Positions 6,033 through 13,004 of a DNA stretch of 13,947 nucleotides are shown one piece after another. Source of the DNA: Brevundimonas sp. (lineage in GTDB: Bacteria; Pseudomonadota; Alphaproteobacteria; Caulobacterales; Caulobacteraceae); assembly GCA_022712235.1 (NCBI GenBank), contig JALAGW010000200.1, forward strand, positions 1 to 13,947, given 5' to 3'. The position numbers and the translations under genes were made by a program. The notes under the pieces are model-generated. The model was not told the origin of the DNA. It was given only the letters and a program-made list of their open reading frames with translations, and ran no database searches. The number at the start of each line of letters is the position of its first letter. Position 1 is the stretch's first letter.

Positions 6033-8504
6033 ATGAGTGGATTCCGCATGAGTGATCGCCGCACATCCCGAGAGGGAGCCCTGCGCGCCCGGCTCCTGGC
6101 CGGTGCAGCCGTGATCGCGTGCATGCCCGCCCTGCCCGCCTTGGCCCAGGAAGGCGCGCCTGCTGCGGCGACGGCCCCGATTCCGGCGACAACGCCCCAG
6201 GTCGCCAATGCCCCCGGCGCCGACGGCCTGACCCCTGGCAGTCTCTATGTGAACGCCGACGCCGCCAGCCGTGAGGGCGATGTCGTGACCGCCAGCGGGA
6301 CGCCCGACGACCGCGTCTATGCCCGGACGCGTGACCACAGCATCCGCGCCGAAACCCTCACCTATGATCTGAAAAGCGGTGTCGCGACCGCCGCTGGTCA
6401 TGCCGAGCTGGCCGCACCCGACGGCACGGTCGTTCACGCCAGCCGCATCGAACTGGATTCCGACTTCAAGGCCGGCGTGGCCACCGACCTGGCCCTGCGC
6501 CTCGCCAACGGCGCCAGCCTGATGGCGGCGACCGCCGTTCGGCGCTCCGAGAACGTCAGCGAGCTGAACCGCGTCATCTTCACGCCCTGCCCGATCTGCG
6601 ACGTCAACGGCCCCAAGCAGCCCAGCATTTCGATCCAGGCCGACAAGGCGGTTCAGGATCAGGACCTGCGCGCCATCCTGTATCGCAACGCCGTCTTCCG
6701 CGTCGGCGGCGTGCCGATCTTCTACCTGCCCGTTTTCGCCCATCCCGATCCCAGCGTGGACCGGGCCTCGGGCTTCCTGACCCCCTTCCTGGACTATGAC
6801 GAAGGACGCGGGGGATCGGTCGAGATCCCCTATCTTCATGTCGTGTCGCCGTCGGAAGACTGGCTGATCAGTCCGCAGATCAACACCGAGGTCGCCCCCC
6901 TGCTGAACCTGCAATGGCGGCGGCGATTCGACAGCGGCACGATCGTCGTGCGCGGCGGCTATACCTACGGGCGCAACTTCGGCGACTTCGATCAGGACGG
7001 CGACGGCGCTGCCGAAAGCAATGTCCGCTTCGGCGACCGCACCAATCGCAGCTATCTGCTGGCCCATGGCAAGTTCGACCTGGAGGGGCCCTGGCGCTGG
7101 GGTTTCCCCGCCGAACGCACCTCGGACAAGACCCTGTTCGACCGGTACAACGTGCGCGACACCTATCAGGACAACGGTCTCTACTATGGCGACCGCCGTC
7201 GCCTGATCAGCCAGCTCTACGCCGAACGTCAGACCCAAAGATCCTATCTGTCGATCGCAGCCTTCTCGATGCAGAGCCTGCGGGTCGCGCGCTTCGATCC
7301 GGTGACGCCGGCACTGAACGTGTTCGAGGACGACAAGACCCTGCCTCTGGTCGCGCCGCTGATCGACGCGCGGTGGGAGCCTGAAGGCCCCGTCTTCGGG
7401 GGTCGCCTGCGTCTTCGCGGCTCGGCCGTCGCCCTGACCCGCGACGCCTATGTCGGCTCTCCCACACTGGCGCCCGAGTTGATTCCTCCCGGCTCGACCG
7501 ACGGCCTGCCCGGCGTCGACAGCCGCCGCATCAGCGGTCAGGTGGATTGGCGCCGCACCATCATCTCGCCCATGGGTCTGCGCTGGGAACCCTTCGTGGA
7601 CGCCCGCGTCGATGTCTATTCGGTGGATGACCTGCCGCCGATGATGGGCGTCGATTCGGACGTGTTCGCGCGTGGTCGCGCCAGCGCCGGCGTGGACGTC
7701 AGCTACCCCCTCTATCGCCGCCTCAGCGCTGCTTCGGATCTGATCCTGGAGCCTATGGCCCAGCTTTCGGCCTCGACCGACGCCGACCTTGATCCGCGCA
7801 TCCCCAACGAGGACAGCCAGACGCTGGAGCTGGACCACAGTTCGCTGTTCCGCATGGACCGTTTCCCCGGTTACGACCTGATGGAAGGCGGCCTGCGCTT
7901 CACCGCCGGCGCCCGCGCCACCCTGCGCTGGGATGACAAACGCTCTGCCAGCCTGTTCATCGGCCGCAGCATTCGCGCCGACGACCAGGACGAGTTCCTG
8001 ACCCCGATCCCCGACGATCCCACGCGCCTCTACGCCCCTTCCGGTCTGGCCGACCGCACGTCCGACTGGGTGGTGCAGGCGACCTTCTCGCCCTCCGATC
8101 GCATTCGCGGCTGGTTCCACGCCACGATCGACCCCAACGGCGAAATCCGTCGCGGCGAGACCACGGTCGACGGCCGCTGGGGCCGCCGCAACCTGGCCAG
8201 CCTCAGCTACATCATCGACCGCTCCAATCCCGTGTCCGGACCGCTGAACCGCAACTACGAGTTCGTTCAGCTGTCGGGCGAGCAGTTCATCTATGGCAAC
8301 TGGGGCGTGGCCGTGAACGGCATCGCCGATCTGGAACGCGACATCATCACGCGATCGGAAATCGGCCTGCTGTTCGACGACGACTGCTTCCGCGTCGAGC
8401 TGGGCTGGCGTCGCGACAACACCCGCGTCCGGCCGACCGGCCCCTCCGAGGGCGTCTATATTCGTCTTAACCTCGCCACTTTTGGAGGTTCAGGCTATGA
8501 ATGA
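6033..8504 (+). CDS. lptD: LPS-assembly outer-membrane protein LptD
   Basis: An 823-residue outer-membrane protein that, with LptE, inserts LPS into the outer leaflet. A signal peptide ends near residue 39 (ALPALAQ). A low-complexity Ala/Pro linker follows, then an OstA-type beta-jellyroll domain (about 92-200, with the YDLKSGVATAAGHAEL repeat). After that comes the long C-terminal beta-barrel (about 260-823). Conserved alphaproteobacterial LptD blocks are TPCPICD (184-190), YRNAVFRVGGVPIFYLPVFAHPDPSVDRASGFLTP in several pieces (217-251), and DDDCFRVELGW near the end. Only three cysteines remain in the mature chain: C186, C189 and C785. Two in-frame starts are possible, 6033 and 6048. The second has a GTGGA six bases upstream; the first has no clear site. 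Either gives a usable signal peptide. It is flanked by lptG and by its chaperone gene surA. Confidence 0.95.
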   Translation: MSGFRMSDRRTSREGALRARLLAGAAVIACMPALPALAQEGAPAAATAPIPATTPQVANAPGADGLTPGSLYVNADAASREGDVVTASGTPDDRVYARTRDHSIRAETLTYDLKSGVATAAGHAELAAPDGTVVHASRIELDSDFKAGVATDLALRLANGASLMAATAVRRSENVSELNRVIFTPCPICDVNGPKQPSISIQADKAVQDQDLRAILYRNAVFRVGGVPIFYLPVFAHPDPSVDRASGFLTPFLDYDEGRGGSVEIPYLHVVSPSEDWLISPQINTEVAPLLNLQWRRRFDSGTIVVRGGYTYGRNFGDFDQDGDGAAESNVRFGDRTNRSYLLAHGKFDLEGPWRWGFPAERTSDKTLFDRYNVRDTYQDNGLYYGDRRRLISQLYAERQTQRSYLSIAAFSMQSLRVARFDPVTPALNVFEDDKTLPLVAPLIDARWEPEGPVFGGRLRLRGSAVALTRDAYVGSPTLAPELIPPGSTDGLPGVDSRRISGQVDWRRTIISPMGLRWEPFVDARVDVYSVDDLPPMMGVDSDVFARGRASAGVDVSYPLYRRLSAASDLILEPMAQLSASTDADLDPRIPNEDSQTLELDHSSLFRMDRFPGYDLMEGGLRFTAGARATLRWDDKRSASLFIGRSIRADDQDEFLTPIPDDPTRLYAPSGLADRTSDWVVQATFSPSDRIRGWFHATIDPNGEIRRGETTVDGRWGRRNLASLSYIIDRSNPVSGPLNRNYEFVQLSGEQFIYGNWGVAVNGIADLERDIITRSEIGLLFDDDCFRVELGWRRDNTRVRPTGPSEGVYIRLNLATFGGSGYE

Positions 8505-8614
8505 AGTGATATGCGCTACGCATGGCGCGCAAGGGCGTGCGCGCTCCCCGGTTCGGCGTCGTCGATGACGCTGTCGGGCCGGGACGAGACCGCTTTAGGG
8601 AATCAGGACTGACG
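8505..8614. other. lptD-surA spacer with two small hairpins
   Basis: This 110-base gap is the longest inside the rightward operon. ATGCG/CGCAT pair around a 3-base loop (8511-8523), and GCGCGC (8525-8530) pairs with GCGCGC (8539-8544) across 8 bases. Neither is followed by a T-run, so neither is a convincing terminator. The surA frame stays open back to 8522, but that stretch lacks signal-peptide character. I see no good promoter here; transcription probably continues from lptD. Confidence 0.35.
8605..8608 (+). promoter_or_regulatory. Ribosome binding site deciding the surA start
   Basis: AGGA lies six bases before the ATG at 8615. It selects this start over the ATG at 8522 in the same frame, and the chosen start gives an N-terminal secretion signal at once. 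Confidence 0.55.
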
Positions 8615-9967
8615 ATGGGTTTGATGCGTTACACGACGGGCGTGGCCATGGCCGCCCTCATCGCCGGTTCGGCTGTCGGTCAGTCGGCCGCGCAGACGAC
8701 GCCCGCCCAACCGGCCCCGGCTGCGGGAACCCTGAACCCGGCCGCCGAGGACGCGCCGCAGCGTGCGACCGCCGCGCCGCAGTTCCGCCTGGCCGACGGC
8801 ATCATCGCCACGGTCAACGACCGCATCATCACCGGCTACGACCTGCGCCAACGCATGTTGGTCATCATGGCCATGTCGCAGATTCAGCCTACCGAAGAGA
8901 ACATCGCCGCCATTCAGCAGCAGGCGCTCAACGACCTGATCGAAAAGCACCTTCAGGACGCCGAAATCGCCAAGTTCGAGACGCTGAAGATCACCGACCA
9001 GGAAGTCGACCAGGAAATCGCGAGCATGGCGCGCGAGGCCGGCACGACGCCGCAGAACTACATGGCCTTCCTGGAACAGGGCGGCATTCGCCCTCAGCCG
9101 TTCCGCGAGCAGCTGCGCACCGAGATCGGCTGGCGCGATCTGGTCGGCGGGCGTTTCCGCGACCGCGCCAGGGTCAGCCGCGCCCAGGTCGAGCAAACCA
9201 TGCGCCAGATGACCGAGGCCGCCACCAAGCCGCAGTATCTGGTCGGCGAAATCTATCTTGAGGCCAGCCGCGTCGGCGGCATGCAGGAAGCCATGAACGG
9301 CGCTCGTCAACTGGTGCAGCAGATGGTCCAGGGCGCGCCCTTCATGGCCGTCGCCCGTCAGTTTTCGGCCGCCCCTTCGGCGGCGCGCGGCGGCGACGCC
9401 GGCTGGGTGGTCCAGGGCACGATCCAGCCGGCGCTGGAAACCGCGATGGAGTCCCTGGCCGTCGGCCAGTTGTCCAACCCCATCCCCGTGGAGGGCGGCG
9501 TCTATATCCTCTACATGCGCGACAAGCGCTCTGGCGCGGCCACCAGCCTGGTGCAGATGAAGCAGGTCATGATCGAGCTGCCAGAAGCCGCCAGCGAAGC
9601 GGAAATCACCGCCGCGACCCAGCGCCTGGAAGCCCTGCGCGGCAGCCTGACCTGCGACAACATCCTGCAACGCGCCCGCGCCGAGCAAGGCATGCTGGGC
9701 GCCGACCTGGGCGAGAGCGACGTGGCCAATCTGCTGCCGCAGTTCCAACAGGTCGCCCGTTCGGCCGAGATCGGTTCGGTCAGCAGCGCCGTGCGCAGCC
9801 CGCTGGGCGTTCACCTGCTGGCCGTCTGCGGTCGCCGCCTGGGCGGTCCCGAAGCGCCTTCGGCCCAGCAGGTCGAAGCACGGCTGCAGAATCAGAACTA
9901 CGCCATGCTGGGCCGTCGCTACCTGCGCGACCTGCGGGCCGACGCCCTGATCGAAATCAAGCAGTGA
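8615..9967 (+). CDS. surA: Periplasmic chaperone / peptidyl-prolyl isomerase SurA
   Basis: A 450-residue secreted chaperone that escorts outer-membrane beta-barrels, LptD among them, to the Bam machinery. A signal peptide ends near residue 27 (QSAAQ). An Ala/Pro linker is followed by the SurA N-domain (about 60-180), opening with DGIIATVNDRIITGYDLRQR and including LNDLIEKHLQDAE. A parvulin-type domain lies at about 205-305 (AARGGDAGWV, LAVGQLSNPIPVEGGVYIL). A second, degenerate parvulin-like module (about 315-405) holds the only two cysteines, C347 and C405, which could form a disulfide in the periplasm. The start at 8615 is set by the signal peptide and the AGGA site. Its stop overlaps the next gene (GTGATGA), coupling chaperone synthesis to pdxA. 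The position between lptD and pdxA is typical of Proteobacteria. Confidence 0.93.
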   Translation: MGLMRYTTGVAMAALIAGSAVGQSAAQTTPAQPAPAAGTLNPAAEDAPQRATAAPQFRLADGIIATVNDRIITGYDLRQRMLVIMAMSQIQPTEENIAAIQQQALNDLIEKHLQDAEIAKFETLKITDQEVDQEIASMAREAGTTPQNYMAFLEQGGIRPQPFREQLRTEIGWRDLVGGRFRDRARVSRAQVEQTMRQMTEAATKPQYLVGEIYLEASRVGGMQEAMNGARQLVQQMVQGAPFMAVARQFSAAPSAARGGDAGWVVQGTIQPALETAMESLAVGQLSNPIPVEGGVYILYMRDKRSGAATSLVQMKQVMIELPEAASEAEITAATQRLEALRGSLTCDNILQRARAEQGMLGADLGESDVANLLPQFQQVARSAEIGSVSSAVRSPLGVHLLAVCGRRLGGPEAPSAQQVEARLQNQNYAMLGRRYLRDLRADALIEIKQ

Positions 9968-10983
9968 TGACCGCCCGGCCGCTCATCGTCACGATGGGCG
10001 ACCCCGCCGGCGTGGGGCCGGAGATCATAGCGCGCGCCTGGCCCATCCTGGCGCAGTCACCCGGCCCCTTGGCTCCCGTCGTTCCCTTCGCCGTCGTCGG
10101 CGACGCGGATGTGATGGCCGCGCAAGGGGCCAGGGTTGAACAGATCTTCAGCCCGTCCGAGGCCGCCGCCGTCTTCGGCCGCGCTATCCCGGTCCTGCAC
10201 GCTCCGGCGCCCGCGCCGGTGACGCCGGGCCAGCCCGATCCTCGCAACGCCCCTGCCGTGGCCGACTGGATCGAACGCGCGGTCGACCTGACTCTGTCGG
10301 GAGAAGCCTGCGGGATCGTGACCGCCCCCATCGCCAAGGCGCCCATGTATGCGTCCGGCTTTCGCTTCCCCGGCCACACCGAGTTCATCGCCGAACTGAC
10401 CGCCGACATGCCCTTCAACGGCACCCGCGGCCCGGTCATGATGCTGACGGCCAAGGACCTGCGCGCCTGTCTGGTGACCATTCACGTCGCCATCGACCAA
10501 CTTCCGGAACTGGTGACAGCGGACCGCGTCATGCGCGTCGCCCGCGTCGTCCACGAATCCATGAAGCGCGACTTCGGCATCGCCGCCCCGCGCCTGGCCA
10601 TGGCCGCCTTGAATCCCCACGCGGGCGAGGGCGGTTCGATCGGCCTGCAGGAAATCGAGGTCCTGCGTCCCGCCGCCGCCGCCCTGCGCGCCGAAGGGCT
10701 GAACATCACCGATCCCCTGCCCGCCGACACCCTGTTCCACGACGAGGCTCGCGCGCGCTACGACGCCACCGTCTGCCTCTATCACGATCAGGCCCTGATC
10801 CCGGTCAAGACGCTGGACTTCTGGGGCGGGGTGAACGCCACCCTGGGCCTGCCCATCGTCCGCACCTCGCCCGACCACGGCACCGGTTTCGACATCGCCG
10901 GCAAGGGGATCGCCCGCGCCGACAGCTTCATCGCCGCCGTGCGACTGGCTTCAGAGATGGCGGCGGCGCGCGCCACGCGCTAA
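9967..10983 (+). CDS. pdxA: 4-hydroxythreonine-4-phosphate dehydrogenase PdxA
   Basis: A 338-residue cytoplasmic, metal- and NAD-dependent enzyme of the deoxyxylulose-5-phosphate-dependent route to pyridoxal phosphate. It oxidises 4-phosphohydroxy-L-threonine. The family begins with VTMGDPAGVGPEI, seen at residues 8-20. Metal-binding histidines, placed by motif, are H173 (LVTIHVAI), H218 (NPHAGEGG) and H273 (YHDQALIPVK). GHTEF (136-140), DFWGGVNATLGLPIVRTSPDHGTG in two pieces (284-307) and FDIAGKG complete the substrate and cofactor regions. Length is normal. The start may be ATG 9967, sharing one base with the surA stop, or GTG 9964, one codon longer. No clear Shine-Dalgarno precedes either, so re-initiation after surA is likely. 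The surA-pdxA-rsmA order is conserved in many Proteobacteria. Confidence 0.96.
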   Translation: MTARPLIVTMGDPAGVGPEIIARAWPILAQSPGPLAPVVPFAVVGDADVMAAQGARVEQIFSPSEAAAVFGRAIPVLHAPAPAPVTPGQPDPRNAPAVADWIERAVDLTLSGEACGIVTAPIAKAPMYASGFRFPGHTEFIAELTADMPFNGTRGPVMMLTAKDLRACLVTIHVAIDQLPELVTADRVMRVARVVHESMKRDFGIAAPRLAMAALNPHAGEGGSIGLQEIEVLRPAAAALRAEGLNITDPLPADTLFHDEARARYDATVCLYHDQALIPVKTLDFWGGVNATLGLPIVRTSPDHGTGFDIAGKGIARADSFIAAVRLASEMAAARATR

Positions 10984-10993
10984 GGCGTCCCCT

Positions 10994-11803
10994 ATGACGG
11001 ACCTCCCCTCCCTTCGCGAGACGCTCGACGCCCACGGCCTGTTGGCCAAGAAGAGCTTTGGCCAGCACTTCCTGCTGGACCTGAACGTGACGCGCAAGAT
11101 CGTACGCTACGCCGGCCCGTTCGAAGGCCGCGCGGTGATCGAGGTCGGCCCCGGCCCCGGCGGCCTGACCCGCGCCATCCTGGAAAGCGACGCAGGCAAG
11201 GTGGTTCTGGTCGAGAAGGACCCGCGCTTCATTCCCCTGCTTAGCGAACTGGACGACGGCTCCGGCCGCCTGACCATCGTCGAAGGCGACGCCTTGAAGG
11301 TCCGCGAGACGGAGCTGGTCGAAGGCCCTGCCCATCTGGTCTCCAACCTGCCCTACAACGTCGGCACGCCCCTGCTGATCAAGTGGCTGACCGGGCCATG
11401 GACGCCCTGCGCCCTGACCCTGATGTTCCAGAAGGAAGTGGCGGAGCGTGTCGTGGCCGCCCCCGGCGATGACGCCTACGGCCGTCTGGCCGTCATCACC
11501 CAGGCCGTGGCTGACGCCCGCATCGTCATGCACCTGCCCGCCGCCGCCTTCACCCCGCCGCCCAAGGTGGCCTCGGCGGTCGTGCACGTGGTCCCGCGCG
11601 CCGAGCGCCCCTCGCCCGAACGGCTGAAGAAGCTGGAACGCGTCACCGCCGCCGCCTTCGGCCAGCGCCGCAAGATGCTGCGCTCCAGCCTGAAGCAACT
11701 CGGCGGCGCCGCCCTGTGCGAGGCCGCCGGCATCGAACCCGACGCCCGCGCCGAAGTCATCGACATCGCCGGCTTCCTGCGCCTCGCCGACGCCCTGAAA
11801 TAA
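10994..11803 (+). CDS. rsmA: 16S rRNA dimethyladenosine transferase RsmA (KsgA)
   Basis: A 269-residue SAM-dependent enzyme that dimethylates the two adjacent adenines in the 3'-terminal hairpin of 16S rRNA, a late step of small-subunit maturation. Visible motifs are KKSFGQHFL (19-27), the SAM-binding VIEVGPGPGGLT (48-59), the acidic E74 (VLVEKD), GDAL (98-101), the catalytic SNLPYNVGTPLL (117-128), and FTPPPKV (186-192). The C-terminal helical domain contains QRRKMLRSSL (224-233). Length is typical. It starts 10 bases after pdxA, with AAGG nine bases before the ATG, and ends seven bases before the aminotransferase gene. The older name is ksgA, from kasugamycin resistance on loss of function. 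Confidence 0.97.
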   Translation: MTDLPSLRETLDAHGLLAKKSFGQHFLLDLNVTRKIVRYAGPFEGRAVIEVGPGPGGLTRAILESDAGKVVLVEKDPRFIPLLSELDDGSGRLTIVEGDALKVRETELVEGPAHLVSNLPYNVGTPLLIKWLTGPWTPCALTLMFQKEVAERVVAAPGDDAYGRLAVITQAVADARIVMHLPAAAFTPPPKVASAVVHVVPRAERPSPERLKKLERVTAAAFGQRRKMLRSSLKQLGGAALCEAAGIEPDARAEVIDIAGFLRLADALK

Positions 11804-11810
11804 GCTTGCC

Positions 11811-12968
11811 ATGACCGTAAAAATCGACCCCTTCCGCGCCATCAGCGTCAGCCGCCTGGCCCACGAACTGAAGGCCCAGGGCCGCTCCATCATCCACATG
11901 GAGTTCGGCCAGCCCTCGACCGGCGCGCCCGCCGCGGCCGTCGCTCAGGCCCACCGCATTCTGGACAGCGAGCCCGGCGGCTATTGGGAAAGCCCTTCCT
12001 TACGCGCCCGCATCGCCAAGCTTTATGACGACCGCTACGGCGTCGCCGTCGATCCCGAGCGGGTGGTCATGACGGCCGGCGCCTCGCCCGCCCTGGTTCT
12101 GGCCCTGATGATGCACTTCCAACCCGGCGATCGGGTGGCCATCGCTCGCCCCGGCTACGTCGCCTATCGCAACACCCTGAAGGCCCTGCACATGGAGCCG
12201 GTCGAGATCGACTGCGGCCCCGAGGTGCGCTTCCAGCTGACCGCCGAGGCCCTGCGCGCCCTCGACCCGGCCCCCGCTGGCGTTATCATCGCCAGCCCGG
12301 CTAACCCGACCGGCACCATCATCCCCGAGGCTGAACTGAAGGCCATCGCCGAGGTCTGCCGCGAGCGGAACATCTCGGTCATTTCGGACGAGATCTACCA
12401 CGGCCTGTCCTACGCCGGCCCGACGCCGTCCATGCTGCAGTTCGAGCCCAAAGCCTTGATCGTCAACAGCTTCTCTAAATACTGGAGCATGGCCGGCTGG
12501 CGTCTGGGCTGGCTGATCCTTCCCGAGGCCGAGGTGCCGCAGGCCCGCGCCCGCGTCGGCAACATGTTCCTGACCCCCGCCACCCTCAGCCAGCATGCCG
12601 GCCTGATCGCGATGGACGAGGCGGAGGAGCTGGAGGCCAACATCGACGTCTATCGCGCCAACCGCGCCCTGATGCTGGACGCCCTGCCCGCCATGGGCCT
12701 GCGTTCCATCGCCCCGCCGGACGGCGCCTTCTACATCTACGCCGACATCGGCCACCTGACCGACGACAGCATCGACTTCTGCGAGGCTCTGTTGCGCGAA
12801 ACCGGCGTTGCGACGGCGCCCGGCGTCGACTTCGACCCGGTCAACGGCCACCGCTTCATCCGCTTCAGCTTCGCCGTCTCGACGCCTCAGGTCGAGGACG
12901 CCCTGAACCGCATCAAGCCCTTCTTCGCGGCCAGAACAGCAGCGGCCGAGGAACGTCTCCGCGCCTAG
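11811..12968 (+). CDS. PLP-dependent class I/II aminotransferase
   Basis: A 385-residue fold-type I aminotransferase of the aspartate aminotransferase superfamily, acting in the cytoplasm. Key residues are visible: N165 in ASPANPTG, D193 in ISDEIYHG, the Schiff-base lysine K223 in NSFSKYWSMAGWRLGW, and the carboxylate-binding R351 in HRFIRFSF. Early motifs GQPSTGAP (33-40) and YWESPSLRARIAKLY (58-72) fit the class. The second position is occupied by SP/YWES rather than the usual Y-x-x-x-G-x-x-xLR form, so the substrate cannot be named. Aromatic, alanine or aspartate-type donors are all possible. It follows rsmA by seven bases with no clear Shine-Dalgarno, which suggests coupling within the same operon. 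Its cofactor is the product of the pathway served by pdxA two genes upstream. Confidence 0.9.
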   Translation: MTVKIDPFRAISVSRLAHELKAQGRSIIHMEFGQPSTGAPAAAVAQAHRILDSEPGGYWESPSLRARIAKLYDDRYGVAVDPERVVMTAGASPALVLALMMHFQPGDRVAIARPGYVAYRNTLKALHMEPVEIDCGPEVRFQLTAEALRALDPAPAGVIIASPANPTGTIIPEAELKAIAEVCRERNISVISDEIYHGLSYAGPTPSMLQFEPKALIVNSFSKYWSMAGWRLGWLILPEAEVPQARARVGNMFLTPATLSQHAGLIAMDEAEELEANIDVYRANRALMLDALPAMGLRSIAPPDGAFYIYADIGHLTDDSIDFCEALLRETGVATAPGVDFDPVNGHRFIRFSFAVSTPQVEDALNRIKPFFAARTAAAEERLRA

Positions 12969-12995
12969 GGACGTTCGACAAGCCCCGAAACCTTC

Positions 12996-12999
12996 GGAG
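12996..12999 (+). promoter_or_regulatory. Ribosome binding site for the L,D-transpeptidase gene
   Basis: GGAG lies five bases before the ATG at 13005, in the 36-base gap after the aminotransferase stop. A five-base inverted repeat, CCGAA/TTCGG, surrounds its left edge and could modestly mask it. Confidence 0.5.
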
Positions 13000-13004
13000 C
13001 TTTC

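Noticed and set aside
5976..8120. A 714-codon open frame on the - strand across lptD
   Set aside because: It is an antisense shadow of lptD with no recognisable domain and His/Gly/Gln-rich composition; it also runs into the end of lptG.
8511..8544. Hairpins after lptD as an intrinsic terminator
   Set aside because: The stems are only 5 and 6 bp and no T-run follows either; GC-rich DNA yields such pairings by chance.
8522..8614. N-terminal extension of SurA by 31 residues
   Set aside because: The extension is Arg/Gly-rich and would bury the signal peptide. The ATG at 8615 has AGGA at good spacing.
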